Assembly: GCA_904063045.1 (NCBI GenBank)
Contig: CAJFCJ010000014.1
Span: 1,609,643-1,673,642, forward strand
Origin: Dimorphilus gyrociliatus
Taxonomy: Eukaryota > Annelida > Polychaeta > Dinophilidae
DNA length: 64,000 nt
Direction: 5' to 3'
Within the stretch, counting starts at the first letter, position 1. Every line of letters starts with the position of its first letter. Both the position numbers and the translations under genes were made by a program. This document shows positions 47,101 to 59,685 of this stretch, piece by piece. A model generated the notes under the pieces. The model was not told where the DNA came from. It searched no databases and saw only the letters and a program-made list of their open reading frames with translations.

Positions 47101-48364
47101 ACCTTTCTTTAATGAAGAGTTTAAACGCGCTTAAAAAGTAGTCTTTTAACTTCAAATCCGAGTCAGAAAGACCCCCCAGATCGGTGAATATAAGATCACT
47201 AATACTGTAGTTTCCAATATTGTTAAAAAGATACAAATAATTGTTATTATTATCGATTAAATTAGCTGATAAAGCATTCATATATCGTATAACCGGAGAA
47301 TTGACAAACAAATCATTGATCAATTCTTGCTTGTTATCTGTTCTACAATCTCCATATTCCAATCGTAATAGAGCTATAAAATTATTGATATCGGATAAAA
47401 ATTCAGAATGAACCGATTGTTGAATACTGAAAGTTTTTCTTAACTTTTCAATTCCCATCATAATTGGAACGAATATTTTTGGTTTAATTCTTCTAGTTAT
47501 TTCCTTAGAGGTAGGAGGATACCAATTATAGTTTTTAGACACTGAGAATAAAGTTTTTAAAGGCAAGTTCCTTGTGCAATCTAATAGTGATGAACCTGAA
47601 CATTTAAAGTCATAAATGAGATCTCTTTCCGAGGCTAATTTATAATTGTGTAAATAAGATCCACCAATGAGTATAACAGAATGTATCTGAGACATTTTAG
47701 ATTCTCTCAGAGAGTTTTCTCCGTTCAATAAATGACTTACACATACGGCATTTAATTCGCTACCATATAAAGATATAGACTTTTTGTCACCTCCAAAAAA
47801 GTCTAGCTGATCTGTTATCCAGTTGAATGCTGTTTTTTGATCCTCCAAGCCTATATTATGGCTTAAAAATCCTAATATATCATTTCTATATTGAACTTCT
47901 ATAATTATGATGTTAAGACTGTTACTTAACTTTGCACATGTTCTCCAATTCAATTTCTTTGTGGAGAAGACGACAAGAACGGGAAGCTTATTTCGAATAT
48001 TTTCGTAATTATATAATACGGTTTTATTTAAGGGAACGTATATATCCAAAAATAGGCAACTCTCTTCCGAATTGAGATTTTCACTATTTGGGCAAGGTGC
48101 ACGAAATTTTCCAGTTTCGTCCGCCCTTATAATATAATTAATATAACTGTTTGACCATCTTGGATTTGCTTTATCCAACTTAGCGTACTCGATCCCGCGA
48201 AACAACGAAATAAGAAATTTTCCTCCATTATCGCGAATAGTTTGACTCTCCACTTTTCCTCCTTTTATACCAATAAGAAATTTTTCTTCCCGAAAAAATT
48301 CAGTTTGATTATCATAGAATGATAAACAAATAGTTACTTGCAGTAAAAGATAGATAAACAGCAT
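44110..48364 (-). CDS. Neuroligin-like (non-catalytic cholinesterase-type) adhesion protein
   Basis: Minus-strand exons 47103-48364, 44559-44690, 44362-44489, 44110-44288 sum to 566 residues; a 2.4 kb intron splits the esterase domain. A signal peptide (1-15) is followed by carboxylesterase landmarks: FRGIEYA, EESCLFLDIYVP, NIGLEDQKTAFNW, DFFGGDKKSISLYG. The nucleophile elbow reads YGSELNAV instead of GESAG and the HGG oxyanion motif is absent, so it cannot be an esterase. Across the long intron, FKLFIKER joins NPNGRKNKG, fitting the neuroligin F-x2-F-x3-G-x-PN pattern, and RARSVAFWNEF matches the end of the neuroligin fold (RATKVAFWLEL). A short stalk, a transmembrane helix (about 486-508) and a 38-residue tail follow. 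The neuroligin PDZ ligand is missing. The split of the ends over 4 kb makes this gene easy to miss. Confidence 0.85.
44691..47102 (-). other. Large intron of the neuroligin-like gene
   Basis: It lies between donor GTTAGT (just below 47103) and acceptor CTCTAG (just above 44690). It is far longer than other introns here. No nested gene seen; it may hold regulatory DNA. Confidence 0.7.
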
Positions 48365-48951
48365 ATTTCATGTTGTTTTCAGTGTATACTTCATAGCGGC
48401 TTTCATATCTACTTTTTGAACAAGAAAATGGTGTACGCGTTTCACCGTACAATTATTCTCGAGCTCGCTGATTCGATAATTTTTTCTATATTTTTTGATA
48501 TATAAATTATATATTCAATACAAGTTTACAATTCTTATTAGTTTATAGTATAAATTGTATTTATTTTAACACGTATTTTATTTCTCATTTGAGCGAAAAA
48601 ATGTCTATTGAGCTAAATTTGTTCAAAGTAAATAATCTTTTTTTTTGCAACTCTTTATAGTTTAAGCTTTCTTTTATTTTATTGATATTTAATCAGGTTT
48701 TATTAAAACATTTATTTACATAGCAAGATAACAAGTAAAAAAAATTATCAGAAAATGAATGGTGATGATCTTAAATTCAAATTCTCTTTCAGCTATCAGC
48801 GCCATCTATTCGATATTTTCGTCTCTTCAATCGATCTTCAAGACTATCTGTAGTTTTTAGGGAAACTTTTAAATACTAATCGTTTTTGTATAAAAAGTTC
48901 GTTTTTAGAAATTTATAATTTATTTTGACAATTGTTTGAAAATGTTTGGTT
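48365..48951. other. Spacer between the neuroligin-like gene and PUS3
   Basis: Contains the promoter of the neuroligin-like gene and the 3' UTR of PUS3, with an AATAAA on the minus strand near 48922. No coding exon seen. Confidence 0.5.
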
Positions 48952-51114
48952 TTACACTGTTGAAATACTTAAGTACTGCTTACCACAAGTAGGCCTAGTA
49001 AAGAGAGGTTTATAATTTTGTCCTTTAGCTGGACCACCTAACCAATCACTTAAGGAGCCGAAAGACTTTTCGGACATATCTTCCGTTCTCTCACGCTTTC
49101 TGGATTTTTCAATTGACCTAGTTTTCTTCATATAGTCTTCCTCTATCGTTTCAATCATCTTTTTCATCATGGTATTTCTAAACGAAAAAATAAGACATAT
49201 AATAGCAAATAATATTCATTTTTAACTCGCAATAGTTGTTCATTTCCGAGAAACAGTGTTGCTATATAAAATTCAAGGCCATTGAAAAATTAATATACCC
49301 ACTTTACTTCACTTTTCGCCCAATTTTCTTTTAAAATTTCTACTATTCCTTTTAAGATTTCTTCATCAAAATTCCAATCAACTTCCTCGAATTCACAGTC
49401 AAAGAGCACTAAAGGGATCTCTATTATTGAAAAAAATACGACCTTGATTATTATTATTACGTCTAATGGAATTACAACATACCTGATGCTATATTATACT
49501 GAGGTTTACAAGGGTGCTTTTCAACATCCAACAATTCTTCTATTATCTAAAACAAATCGAAAATATCATATTAATATGATTGAAACAGGTCTATTTCAAC
49601 TTGATGGTAAAGTATATTTTATTTTAATCAACCTAAAACAATATTTGACTTAAATTTCAAATAAGAACCTTCGATAAACTTTCTTTTTCGAATAAGAAAT
49701 ATCTAACAAATAACGTTTCAAATAAATGAAATATCTTTAGATTTCGAATTAAAAATATATAAAACAAATGCGCTATAATTATAATTACAATAAAATTAAT
49801 AATTAGAAATCTAACCTTAGGGCTTTCCTTTCCAGATCCAATAAGTATTAAAATAGACACAATACAACGTATTTGATGCCATAAAAAAGCTTTTCCAATC
49901 ACAGTTAGCTCGCAAACCGAATATTTTTCATCTCTAGTTAATTCAATTTTAATTTGATTAGTATTCAATAAATAACGATTAATTTATTAACCTTTCGTAT
50001 AAAACTTTAATATCAACATAAGTTATACGCCTTGTGTAATTTGTCACATTGTTAGCTATATCCATTTTACATAGATTTCTAAAGTCGTGTTCACCTATCA
50101 GAAGAGATGACGCTTCCCTTATTGCCTATATAAAGTATTAGATAAAACTGATAAAAATCTTCCAAACAGCATACTCTTATGTACTTCAAATAGTACTGAA
50201 CGAATATTATACAATTACATATAATAACCAGCTTTCTTTCTTGATACATAATAAGTACATAAGTGTCTGCAATTTTATTACATACCTCAATAGAGAGATT
50301 GTCTTTCGGGAAAAAGTACTTATAGGTACGTTTTGTACAATTAAATCTTGCACTAAAATCTTCATCAACAGGACACCAAGCCAATGCTCTTATGTCTTTC
50401 GGTAGGACGCCATTTAACATTTTACAAAACGGTAACTCATTTTCTATTTTTATTTCTGTTTCTTCTCCCTTCAAATTAGATCTCACCTCTAAACTAATTA
50501 CTTGGCCAAAAGCGCTTACTCCTCTATCCGTTCTTCCACATCGATGGTAATTTGAAGTTTCTCTAAAGAATATAGAAGCGTTTCAGGACGTCAAAAATGT
50601 GGATAAGAAGGTTGTATATTTATTTTCTAAAACCCACATATACCTGGATTCAATTAATTTCGTTTTGGTCAATGCTGAAAAGAGATGACCTTCAATAGTA
50701 TTGCCGCTTTCTTCTTGGGATGCAAATCCGTGATAGTCCCATCCCAAATACATTATTTTCAGAGCAATTTTTCTCTTTCTAATCCTATAATAAAGTTTTA
50801 TAGTATTACTTTTTTTTTAATTTCAAGTAGAAAAGCTAACTTTTTGAAATCGAATGGCTTTCCTTTTCGATACTTTTTAGCTAATTTTCTATCCGGTTTT
50901 GATAGTACATTTCTTAGCTGCTGGACGTGAGCTTCTAGCTTACGTATACGCTTGATCAAAGCCTTAAAATTTAAATACTATTGTTATCACATCAATAAAT
51001 GTTTTTGATATATACTTCTTTACTTAGATCTTCTAAATTTGTAACTGGCTTTTCCATGTGAGTTTCTGAATTTGGCAAAACATTCCATTTAGTCTTCATA
51101 ATTAGATGTAACAT
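48952..51114 (-). CDS. PUS3: tRNA pseudouridine synthase 3 (TruA/DEG1 family)
   Basis: Nine minus-strand exons (51016-51114, 50841-50962, 50644-50784, 50286-50562, 49992-50125, 49816-49933, 49483-49546, 49303-49420, 48952-49177) give 432 residues. Landmarks in order are a helix KRIRKLEAHVQQLRN, MYLGWDYHGFASQEE, the catalytic box GRTDRGVSAFGQ (Asp about 133), FSARFNCTKRTYKYFFP, GEHDFRNLCKMD, FLWHQIRC, and the PUS3-type end YKPLFTRPTC. The family converts uridine 38/39 in the tRNA anticodon arm to pseudouridine. Later in-frame ATGs at 51099 and 51060 are alternative starts. The donor GTGGGT after exon 8 is unusual but is the only one that keeps frame. The end is shorter than in human PUS3. Confidence 0.93.
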
Positions 51115-51506
51115 TGTTTTTAGAAATTCAAAATGGCTTCCTTCGCGTTTTTAATATACGCCATTTTTAGTAAAGTGCAAGCGGATCTTACACTTCAATC
51201 TCTACTTGTGACCTGTTCAGTCACAATATTGTGCAATTTTTGTTTTGCTTGTCAAGTGTATTCTTTCCGGTTTAAATAGGAAGACAACAATGATGAAAGG
51301 AAGAGACAATATCTATAAGCAAAGGTGATTTAGAAAGTTTCAATCACAAACATATTTGCATCAAATATCATCATACATTAAATAAGTTAGCATGCTTTTT
51401 TTGTAATAAAACCTTTACATCACTACTCATTTATTTATTGTAGTTTACAATTAGCGTTTCGTTTGAATTAAATAGAATAGAAACTGAATTACTGAACGTA
51501 AAAAGA

Positions 51507-53370
51507 CTAAAATTCATCGGGTAACTTTCTCATTCTGATTTTAAAGGTGTCTGGCTGAAGAATAATCCCCAATAGAAAAGATCTAGGATCGGCGCAAGTT
51601 TGATAATCAAAATTATCATTGTCATGGTAAATTTCAAAATTTTGCAGAAGAACTACAAAAAACATGAAAAGCCTCTCCTTAGCCAATGATTCACCTAAGC
51701 AATGGCGCTTTCCGGCCCCGAAAGGTAATAGATATTTATGGTTGATCAAAACTCCATTGGAAATAAATCGAGACGGCTTAAATGACCAAGGATTTGGAAA
51801 TATCTTTGGATTATGATGCATGGCCCAGAGATTTAGGATTATCTTATATTGAACAATAAAAATAAGTGAATCAGTTAATCTAGAAACTTTTTAACTCACT
51901 TCTGAATTTTTTGGAACGTAATATCCGGAAATTTCAGTATCTTCCAATGCCAAATGTGGTAAACTCAAAGGTACATGAGACAGATATCTTAATAGTTCTA
52001 AAACAGTTGCTTGAACATAAATCATTTTTTCTCTATTCAGAAATAAAATGTAAATAAGGTTAAAACAAGCATTTTGTAAACAAAATAAAATAATTACTTG
52101 TCTTGAATAGTTGGCCATTTCTTTTGAATAGCTGAATAAATTACTGTTCTTAATTTATCTTGTTCTTCCGGGTATACAGCCATTAGTAATAGAAATGAAT
52201 TCAGAGCAATAGACGTTGTGTAAGTTGCTGTTAAATCAATTAAGTTATCTCAATTAAGAGATGAAATAGCTTAACATTATGAGAAGAAACGAAATATTAC
52301 CTGATACGATTAAATCAAGAAAAATGCTTCGAACGTCATTCTTTTCTAATTGTGGATCATCTAAGAAATAATCGAGAAAACACTTAGGATTTCCCTTTTC
52401 CCATCTCGTTTGTACTTTCCTAAATTCAGTGTCAATCAGTTCGTCCATAATTGCCCTTCCTTCGGTTAATAGTGGCATATTAAACATAGGTAGATGGCGG
52501 AGAAGAGGAAAAATTTCCAGTTCAAATCCTCTAATAGGTGAGCAGATCTGACTGATACGGGATTTGAAAGAGGCAGTTAATCGACTTATATACTATTTTT
52601 GGTATAAGTCATAATTTTCTCCAATGTTATGACATGTCTCAACATTTACCTGAAAATCTCTGTTGCTTTCTTATACTTCTTCATAGGTTCGTCATCATAT
52701 CTGTAGGTGGTGTTTGTTGCCTAAACAGAAAGATTAGACGAAATTAAATGAATGTTATACATTTAGAAATTTTACTTACAGATTTTGCTACAATATTCAC
52801 GACAGCGGTTAAAACTAACAAAGCAGGATCGAAAGCAACGTTCTTTGAAGCGAATGTTTGAAAATTTTGTATCATATCATCCAATTCTTTTTTCGTATTC
52901 GCTTCAACAGACGTTAAGGTATTATCTTGAAATTTCCTTACTGCAGCTGCAGCCACTTTTTTCATGTAAGCCCATTTCTGAAGACCATCACCAAATATAA
53001 TATCTTTTTGGAAATGAAATCCGTAAGCAACTCTCCATATATGTGGTCTTCCACCCAGTTTACTATTATGCATTGCCTCATAAATAGATTCTGGTTCACT
53101 TATAACTAACATATCTTTACCCAACACCTTCATCCAATACATTGCACCGTATCTTTTGACAAATTTTGTCAAAGTTAAGTGAGGCCTGTTTACACTTATG
53201 AAAAATGTTCCAACAAAGGGTAAACCTCGAATATAATGCAAACCATACTTGACGTTCGGAAAAATTCGAAAGTATAAGTTTCTAACGCTCACAATTACGA
53301 TAATAACTAAGAACCACCATCCAAAAACTATAAATGGAAAGAATTTGTCAAATGTTGATGACGGTTGCAT
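51507..53370 (-). CDS. Microsomal cytochrome P450, clan-2-like
   Basis: Minus-strand exons 52780-53370, 52650-52720, 52301-52530, 52098-52227, 51900-52032, 51507-51842 give 496 residues. An N-terminal membrane anchor (about 13-33) is followed by a GLPFVGTFF proline region. The I-helix spans a splice junction (SATYTTSI, in place of the usual AGTDTT), and the K-helix E-x2-R is ELLR. The meander reads FKPSRF and the heme-binding loop is PFGAGKRHCLGE, with Cys433. General character resembles CYP1/2/17 types (endoplasmic reticulum mono-oxygenases of lipids, steroids or xenobiotics), but no subfamily or substrate can be named. The I-helix Asp/Glu before Thr is replaced by Tyr, which may alter oxygen activation. 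Confidence 0.92.
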
Positions 53371-54797
53371 GTCTGTATCAAAGGTTTTGACATCACAAAT
53401 TTTAAATCTCGTCCAATAGGACGCGCTGTATGCGAATTTATTAAAATTAACATCTGTAATTATACTCCATCTTTTGTTTTATGTAAATGGAATAACTATC
53501 CAAGAAATAGGATATACTCTCAACGAAAACTATTCTTTTAATTAAAAGAATTTTTAATTTATCCAAGCTGCTTGCCATCTTCCTATCTAAAAATATGACA
53601 CCTACTCAAGAGTAACCATTCCAGTCAACAGAGTATAAAAAATGTATCAATTATAATTTCAGCTTAATGAGAATTGTTTATTATAAACTACAAGATAAAA
53701 TTGAATTATTTAGCAAAGTTAGTTTTACGTATACTGTAAAATAGCCTTATGTATAGTTCAAATGAATAAAGTATGAGATAACGTATACATGTATTTGTAT
53801 AAATGAAACATGTGAATTGAATATATTAATAAATAATAAAAATTGAAAATAATAGACACGCTCATATTCTTTAAATTTCAGTTTACCACTGAGAATTAGA
53901 TAGCGGTGGCGCTAATAGACAAATTGAATTTCTCTGTATTTTCGTAATAGCTCTGAGTAACTTCCCTTGCGACTACAAGCTGACAAATGATAAGACTAAC
54001 ATATCAAATAGATGGATAAGTCTTTGGTTAGAGAATGACTTTAAAGTGAATATTTTGTAAAAGTATTTGCACATAATTCAATAGCTTATTTTATATTTAT
54101 AATTATTGTCGATCGTTTCTACATGCAATTTTTTTTATAATGCAGTCTTCTTTCTTTCCTTTCTCCCACCCTTTTCCTTTGCATCAGTATTAATGCGTGT
54201 TATTTTACACCCTTAGGGTATCTTCCTTGCTTTTCGAGTCCCGCCGAAGGTGTAGCAAGGAATAGAGATAACTAACAAGCTCGTATTTAGATTACAAACA
54301 CCATTCTCACAGCTTGACTCTTCCCTTCCATTTCCACCAATAAATTTCTATATAACTTAATTGTAATATCGTTTCGTCAGTTTAGACATATTGATAATAT
54401 CTCGTATATATTTTACCGGGAAATCATTGACTCTCTTTAAAAAGTCTAATGCAGAGAACTAATATATTTCGGCTTAATTTAAGATTAGTGGAGACTCTAT
54501 CAATAGAAGATTACTCTTAAACATATAGCAAATATAATATTTATTACGTTAGTATAGAATTTATAAATATGAGAGAAGAAAATTTGTTGAGAGTTTATTA
54601 TATTTGTAAAAAAAAAATGGCTGATTAATCAAAATGCTTTAAATATTTAAAGATTTTCCATGATAAAAGTTTCTTCACGATTGAATTTTGGTTTGTTTTT
54701 TTTTTTGATGTTTTTTTGTATTTGTAGAAAAAAAATCAATGAAATAAAGTAAAAGTGTTTTGATTGAAATTTTAGTCCTTTTATTATTATTTATTTA
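53371..54797. other. Intergenic region between P450 and EFCAB11
   Basis: AT-rich; no coding exon or RNA gene seen. Confidence 0.5.
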
Positions 54798-55471
54798 CTA
54801 TCTAGCACATTTCATCATCGACTCAAAGTCGTTATATGTTACACGTCCGTCTCCATCACTATCTATATGTCTGAAAGGTTGCAAATTAAATTAGATAGCG
54901 AATGGTATTATATTACACTACCTGAAAGCATTTTCTACTAATCGCTTGTTTAGGTTTGGCGCTACTTTAACAAATATAGAATAAACTTGGTCCAAAGTCA
55001 AAAATCCCCTTCTAGCATCGTCGAAACAAAGGAAAGATTGTCTAATATTTTCATCTTCGCTAAATTCTTTAAATTTAACAAGTACAGCATTTCTAAACCC
55101 ATTCTTGTTTAAACCTGTTTCTTAATTCAATAGAATACATAAATTATTACATTATATTAGTTTCATTTATCAAATGCGCTTTTCCTACCATGATCACTCC
55201 CATATCGTTCTATAAGACTATTAACTTCATACTGTTATATTGAACGCACAAAAGATTTAATATTAATTATAGAAGCATATGTATATTTACTTTTGATGGC
55301 TTGTAACCAAAAAGTGAACAAATTGCAAATTTTATTTCTAGCTGGGTTAGAAAACCTTTGGCATTTTCATCGTAGCTGCTAAATACCTAAAACATATTAC
55401 GTCATGACCTAATTGACGTTAAATGAGAGCGCGCGCACCTTGTCAATCAGCTTGTTGTTTTCTTCGTTCAT
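54798..55471 (-). CDS. EFCAB11: EF-hand calcium-binding domain protein 11
   Basis: Minus-strand exons 55439-55471, 55291-55386, 55189-55231, 54922-55120, 54798-54870 give 147 residues (human 163). Distinctive matches to EFCAB11 are LFGYKPSK in the first EF-hand pair and the C-terminal run RRGFLTLDQVYSIFVKVAP, NKRLVENAFRHID, SDGDGRVTYNDFE. Only the last loop (DSDGDGRVTYND) is a full calcium-binding EF-hand; the others look degenerate. The role in animals is poorly defined. The gene is divergent from FBXO11. Confidence 0.9.
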
Positions 55472-55816
55472 GATGCAAGTTGAAACGCGCTCAGAAAAGC
55501 TCGAAAGAGTCTGCGTTGTTGGGAAAAAATTTTAATTAATTAGAACTTGTAGCTTTTATATAAACCAAAAACCCACTATTTTTCAATATGCGCATAAAGT
55601 TCTTGTCAAATGTAAAACGATAGTTTTATGAAAGATAAATACAGCGTTTGTTTACCCGTTTTCACAAAAGGCATACCTTATTATAATAATCAATATTGGT
55701 TGGCTGGGACGAGTCACGTGACGAGATAATTTTATGGCGAACAAAATGGCGGAATAGTAGTCTTTCTTTATTTTGCGTTGTCAAATTTCGTTAAATCGTC
55801 AGCCGCCAAATTCACA
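55472..55816. promoter_or_regulatory. Divergent promoter, EFCAB11 and FBXO11
   Basis: 345 bases separate the two start codons. A CACGTGAC E-box-like site lies near 55714, just before FBXO11. Confidence 0.5.
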
Positions 55817-58800
55817 ATGTCGAGCTCATCATCAAGATCAATGCGTTTAAGTGTTCGCCGATCGAAAAGAAAGACTAAAAGAAGAACATCCTCACCACTA
55901 CCCGGTACAACAGGTAATGTTTTGGATGGTCGCGCATTGCTTCAACACGATCAGACAAATAGTTTTCGACTTTTTAAAAACTATTTAACAAAGATTATTA
56001 TTGTTTTTAACTTGCAATTATGCATCGATATATGCATTAGATTACACTTAAATAATGAAAGTAGTTTATTATGCGCAAGTGTCGATTCCATGACCCAAAT
56101 CAGTTTAAAAGAGTAACTTTTTTACTTCTCAAAATAGCCGCCCAAGCCAGACAACGCGATGGAGCAAGTAGTGACATTCGCTTCAGTTCAGCTCAACATT
56201 CATATGATTTACGGCGAAAGCCGAGTCATGCGTCTGTAACATCTTCATCTTCCTCCGAACATCTTTTTCCTTCACCGCCCAAACGTTCGAGAAAATCGAA
56301 AAGCTGCTCGCAGACGACGTCAACCAAGACGAAGTCGGGCGTTGGTGCTCGTTACTTGCAACACGAACTACCAGACGAAGTTCTACTGCATATCTTTTCT
56401 TACTTGCTCGAATTCGATTTATGTAGCGCTGCTGCCACTTGCAAACGTTTTTATACGATTGCACATGATGCTGAACTATGGAAGAACTTATACCAGGCAG
56501 TTTATGAATATGATTTACCAATTGTCAATCCAGAACCTAAAGTCTATCAATTCGTTCAACCGGTCGAAGGGTCCGGAAACAAGTGGAAGGAAAGCTTTAT
56601 AAAAATGGTAATTATCTCTCTTTTTAATATTTATTGCAAACTTCTGAAAGTATAGAATATTTATAAAACTTTTCATTTATTTGTTTATAATTAAGATTAA
56701 TTATTTCGCTTATTTATTTAATAGTATCGGTCCCTTCATGTACGTGTTGGTTATAAAGAAGAATATGATAATAACTCAGAAAGATATAGAGGCCGAAATA
56801 TATTATATTTCGACAAGATTGACGCCGCCCTTACATATGCTGAAGAAGAAACAGAAAATGCAACCATACTTGTTCACTCTGGTCATTATCCAGGAGAATA
56901 CCTTGTTATAGACTCCAATATAACACTGATTGGTGCTGGTAATATATCTTTTTAACTAGATTTGTCGAAGAAACGAATGTAATAATTATTTAATATTGTT
57001 CTTTATAGCCCCCGGTACTATAACCGAATATGTAATAATCGAAAGACCTAGTGAGTCAACGTTAACGTTCAGTGAAGGAGCGACTCACGCCTATTTAGGT
57101 TTTATAACATTGAAATTATCTCCTGACGTTGTTGCCGCCGTACCTCATCATAAACATTATGCCCTGGAAGTTACAGAAAACTGCTCACCAACAATTGATC
57201 ATTGCATAATACGCAGTACATCAGTAGTTGGTGCTGCGGTATGTGTGAGTGGTCAAAATGCTGACCCATTAATACGTTTCTGCGATATCAGTGATTGCGA
57301 AAATGTCGGCCTATTTATTACGGATCATGCTCAAGGAACATATGAAGATAACGAAATTTCTCGGAATGCTTTAGCTGGTGTATGGGTAAAAAATCATGCA
57401 AATCCAGTGATGAGGCGGAATCATATTCATCACGGTCGAGACGTCGGCATTTTCACATTCGATAACGGAATGGGTTATTTCGAAAATAATAATATTCATG
57501 ACAACCGAATAGCCGGTTTCGAAGTTAAAGCTGGTGCCAATCCTACAGTAGTACAGTGTGAAATCCATCACGGCCAAACTGGAGGAGTATATGTGCATGA
57601 GAACGGCAGGGGACAGTTCATCGAAAATAAGATACATTCCAATCAGTTCGCTGGTGTATGGGTAACATCTAATAGTGATCCAACAATATGCAAGAATGAT
57701 ATTTTTAACGGTCATCAGGGAGGAGTATATATTTTCGGTGAAGGAAGAGGACTAATTGAACACAATAATATATATGGTAATGCCCTTGCCGGAATTCAAA
57801 TTCGAACAAATAGCAATCCCTTAGTACGTCACAATAAAATACATCATGGACAACATGGAGGAATTTATGTACACGAAAAAGGATTAGGAATTATCGAAGA
57901 AAATGAAGTATATGCCAACACACTTGCAGGAGTATGGATAACAACAGGGTCTACTCCTACACTCAGACGTAATAGGATACATTCTGGGAAGCAGGTGGGT
58001 GTTTATTTTTACGATAACGGTCACGGAGTCCTAGAGGATAATGACATATTTAATCACTTGTATTCTGGTGTTCAAATACGAACTGGTTCGAATCCATCAA
58101 TTCGGCGAAATAAAATATGGGGTGGACAAAATGGAGGTATACTTGTCTATAACTCTGGTTTAGGAGTAATCGAACACAACGAAATTTTCGATAACGCTAT
58201 GGCCGGTGTATGGATAAAAACCGATAGCAATCCAACTCTTCGATATAATAAAATTCATGACGGCCGCGATGGTGGTGTTTGTATCTTTAATAGTGGTCGA
58301 GGAGTATTAGAATATAATGATATCTTTCGCAATGCTCAAGCTGGAGTCTTAATTTCGACACAATCACATCCGACTCTCAAAGGGAATCGAATTTTCGACG
58401 GTCAAGCGGCAGGTGTTGAAATAACAAACAATGCTACCGCCACACTTCAAGCCAATCATATTTTCAACAATAAGTTTGGCGGTTTGTGCCTTGCGTCTGG
58501 TGTTAAACCGGTTTTATCGGATAACAAAATTTACGACAACCACAATATGGTCCATAAAGCCGTTTCGACTGGACAATGCTTATATAAGATATCCAGTTAT
58601 ACAAGCTTCCCCATGCACGATTTCTTTCGGTTTGTTTTTGTTTAATCTTACCTTATTCAAGCTGTATTTAATATCTTTTCATATCGCAGGTGTAAAACAT
58701 GTAACACGACAGATAGGAACGCAATATGCATCAACTGCATAAACACATGTCACGCCAACCACGACATCGAATTCATTAGACATGACAGGTGAAGGCTGCT

Positions 58801-59132
58801 TTTTTTAATTTATGATATATATTGATATAGGCGGTATGCGTTGAGATCTACATACTGTATATATATATATTTATTTCATACTATTATATACATGCATTCT
58901 TTTATTTATTTATTTCATACATTTATGTATTTACATACCTAATTTGTATTTTAAATAGTTTTAATTTTGTTCAAATCATAACGTCTATTCTTAATTATTT
59001 AGGTTTTTCTGCGACTGTGGCGCCGGAACTCTTAATAACCAATGCAAATTACAAGGTGAACCTACGCCTGATACAGATACACTGTATGATTCTGCGGCCC
59101 CTATGGAGTCTCATACGTTGATGGTGAATTAA
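55817..59132 (+). CDS. FBXO11: F-box protein 11 (SCF ubiquitin ligase substrate receptor)
   Basis: Exons 55817-55913, 56138-56607, 56725-56938, 57009-58629, 58690-58788, 59003-59132 give 876 residues (human about 927). A basic, Ser-rich N-terminus is followed by the F-box (about 105-150; [19 protein letters not shown]). A long right-handed beta-helix of parallel-beta/CASH repeats comes next ([25 protein letters not shown] and similar, about 20 turns). The C-terminal UBR-type zinc finger keeps its Cys/His set ([20 protein letters not shown], then FFCDCGAG), and the protein ends [20 protein letters not shown]. In the family it joins SKP1-CUL1 and recognises substrates such as BCL6 for ubiquitination. 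Most of the beta-helix lies in one 1.6 kb exon and is nearly vertebrate-like, in contrast to the fast-changing genes to the left. Confidence 0.97.
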
Positions 59133-59685
59133 GTGTATAAATATGCCTCGGTCGACGATCTGCCTGCCATTTCTATTTTTTTTAAGAAAAAAGAAAAATG
59201 CTTCTGTTTTTTGCGTGGCGTGAGGATTTTTTTCTCTTTCGAAATTCAGTGACTGCCCTCATCTGCTACGTGACCATCTTTGTATTATTCTCACCGTAGT
59301 CTAGAATAATGTGTTTAGGCTCTAAAATTATATTATTTGTCGTAATTCTTTTGTGATACGAGTTCAATGAAGTGTGAAATTGTAGGATATGTTTCGTTAG
59401 CGAGTATAATTTGATATTTTTTTTTCCATCCCAAGAAGAATTTCGTCAAAAAAAAAAAAGATGTTTGAAATGCAATAATCTTGTTTACGAGTGTTAAAAA
59501 AATAATTTATTTAGATTTTCAATTTTGGTTGCTAGACGTTGAAGAAAAAAGAACTCGCTGTGTACAGCATGTATTATTTATTTCCTTTTACATGTGTATG
59601 CAACTGTTTTGCTTTTCGTACAAACAATTGATACAATCATGCCATATTCAATTTAGAAAATGTTAAATAAAATATTTAACCAGTT
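59133..59685. other. 3' UTR and convergent spacer, FBXO11 and TBCB
   Basis: Plus-strand UTR of FBXO11 with poly-A runs; AAATAAA near 59665. No coding exon. Confidence 0.6.

Noticed and set aside
57371..57715. 114-codon minus-strand frame
   Set aside because: It is the shadow of the repetitive beta-helix exon of FBXO11.
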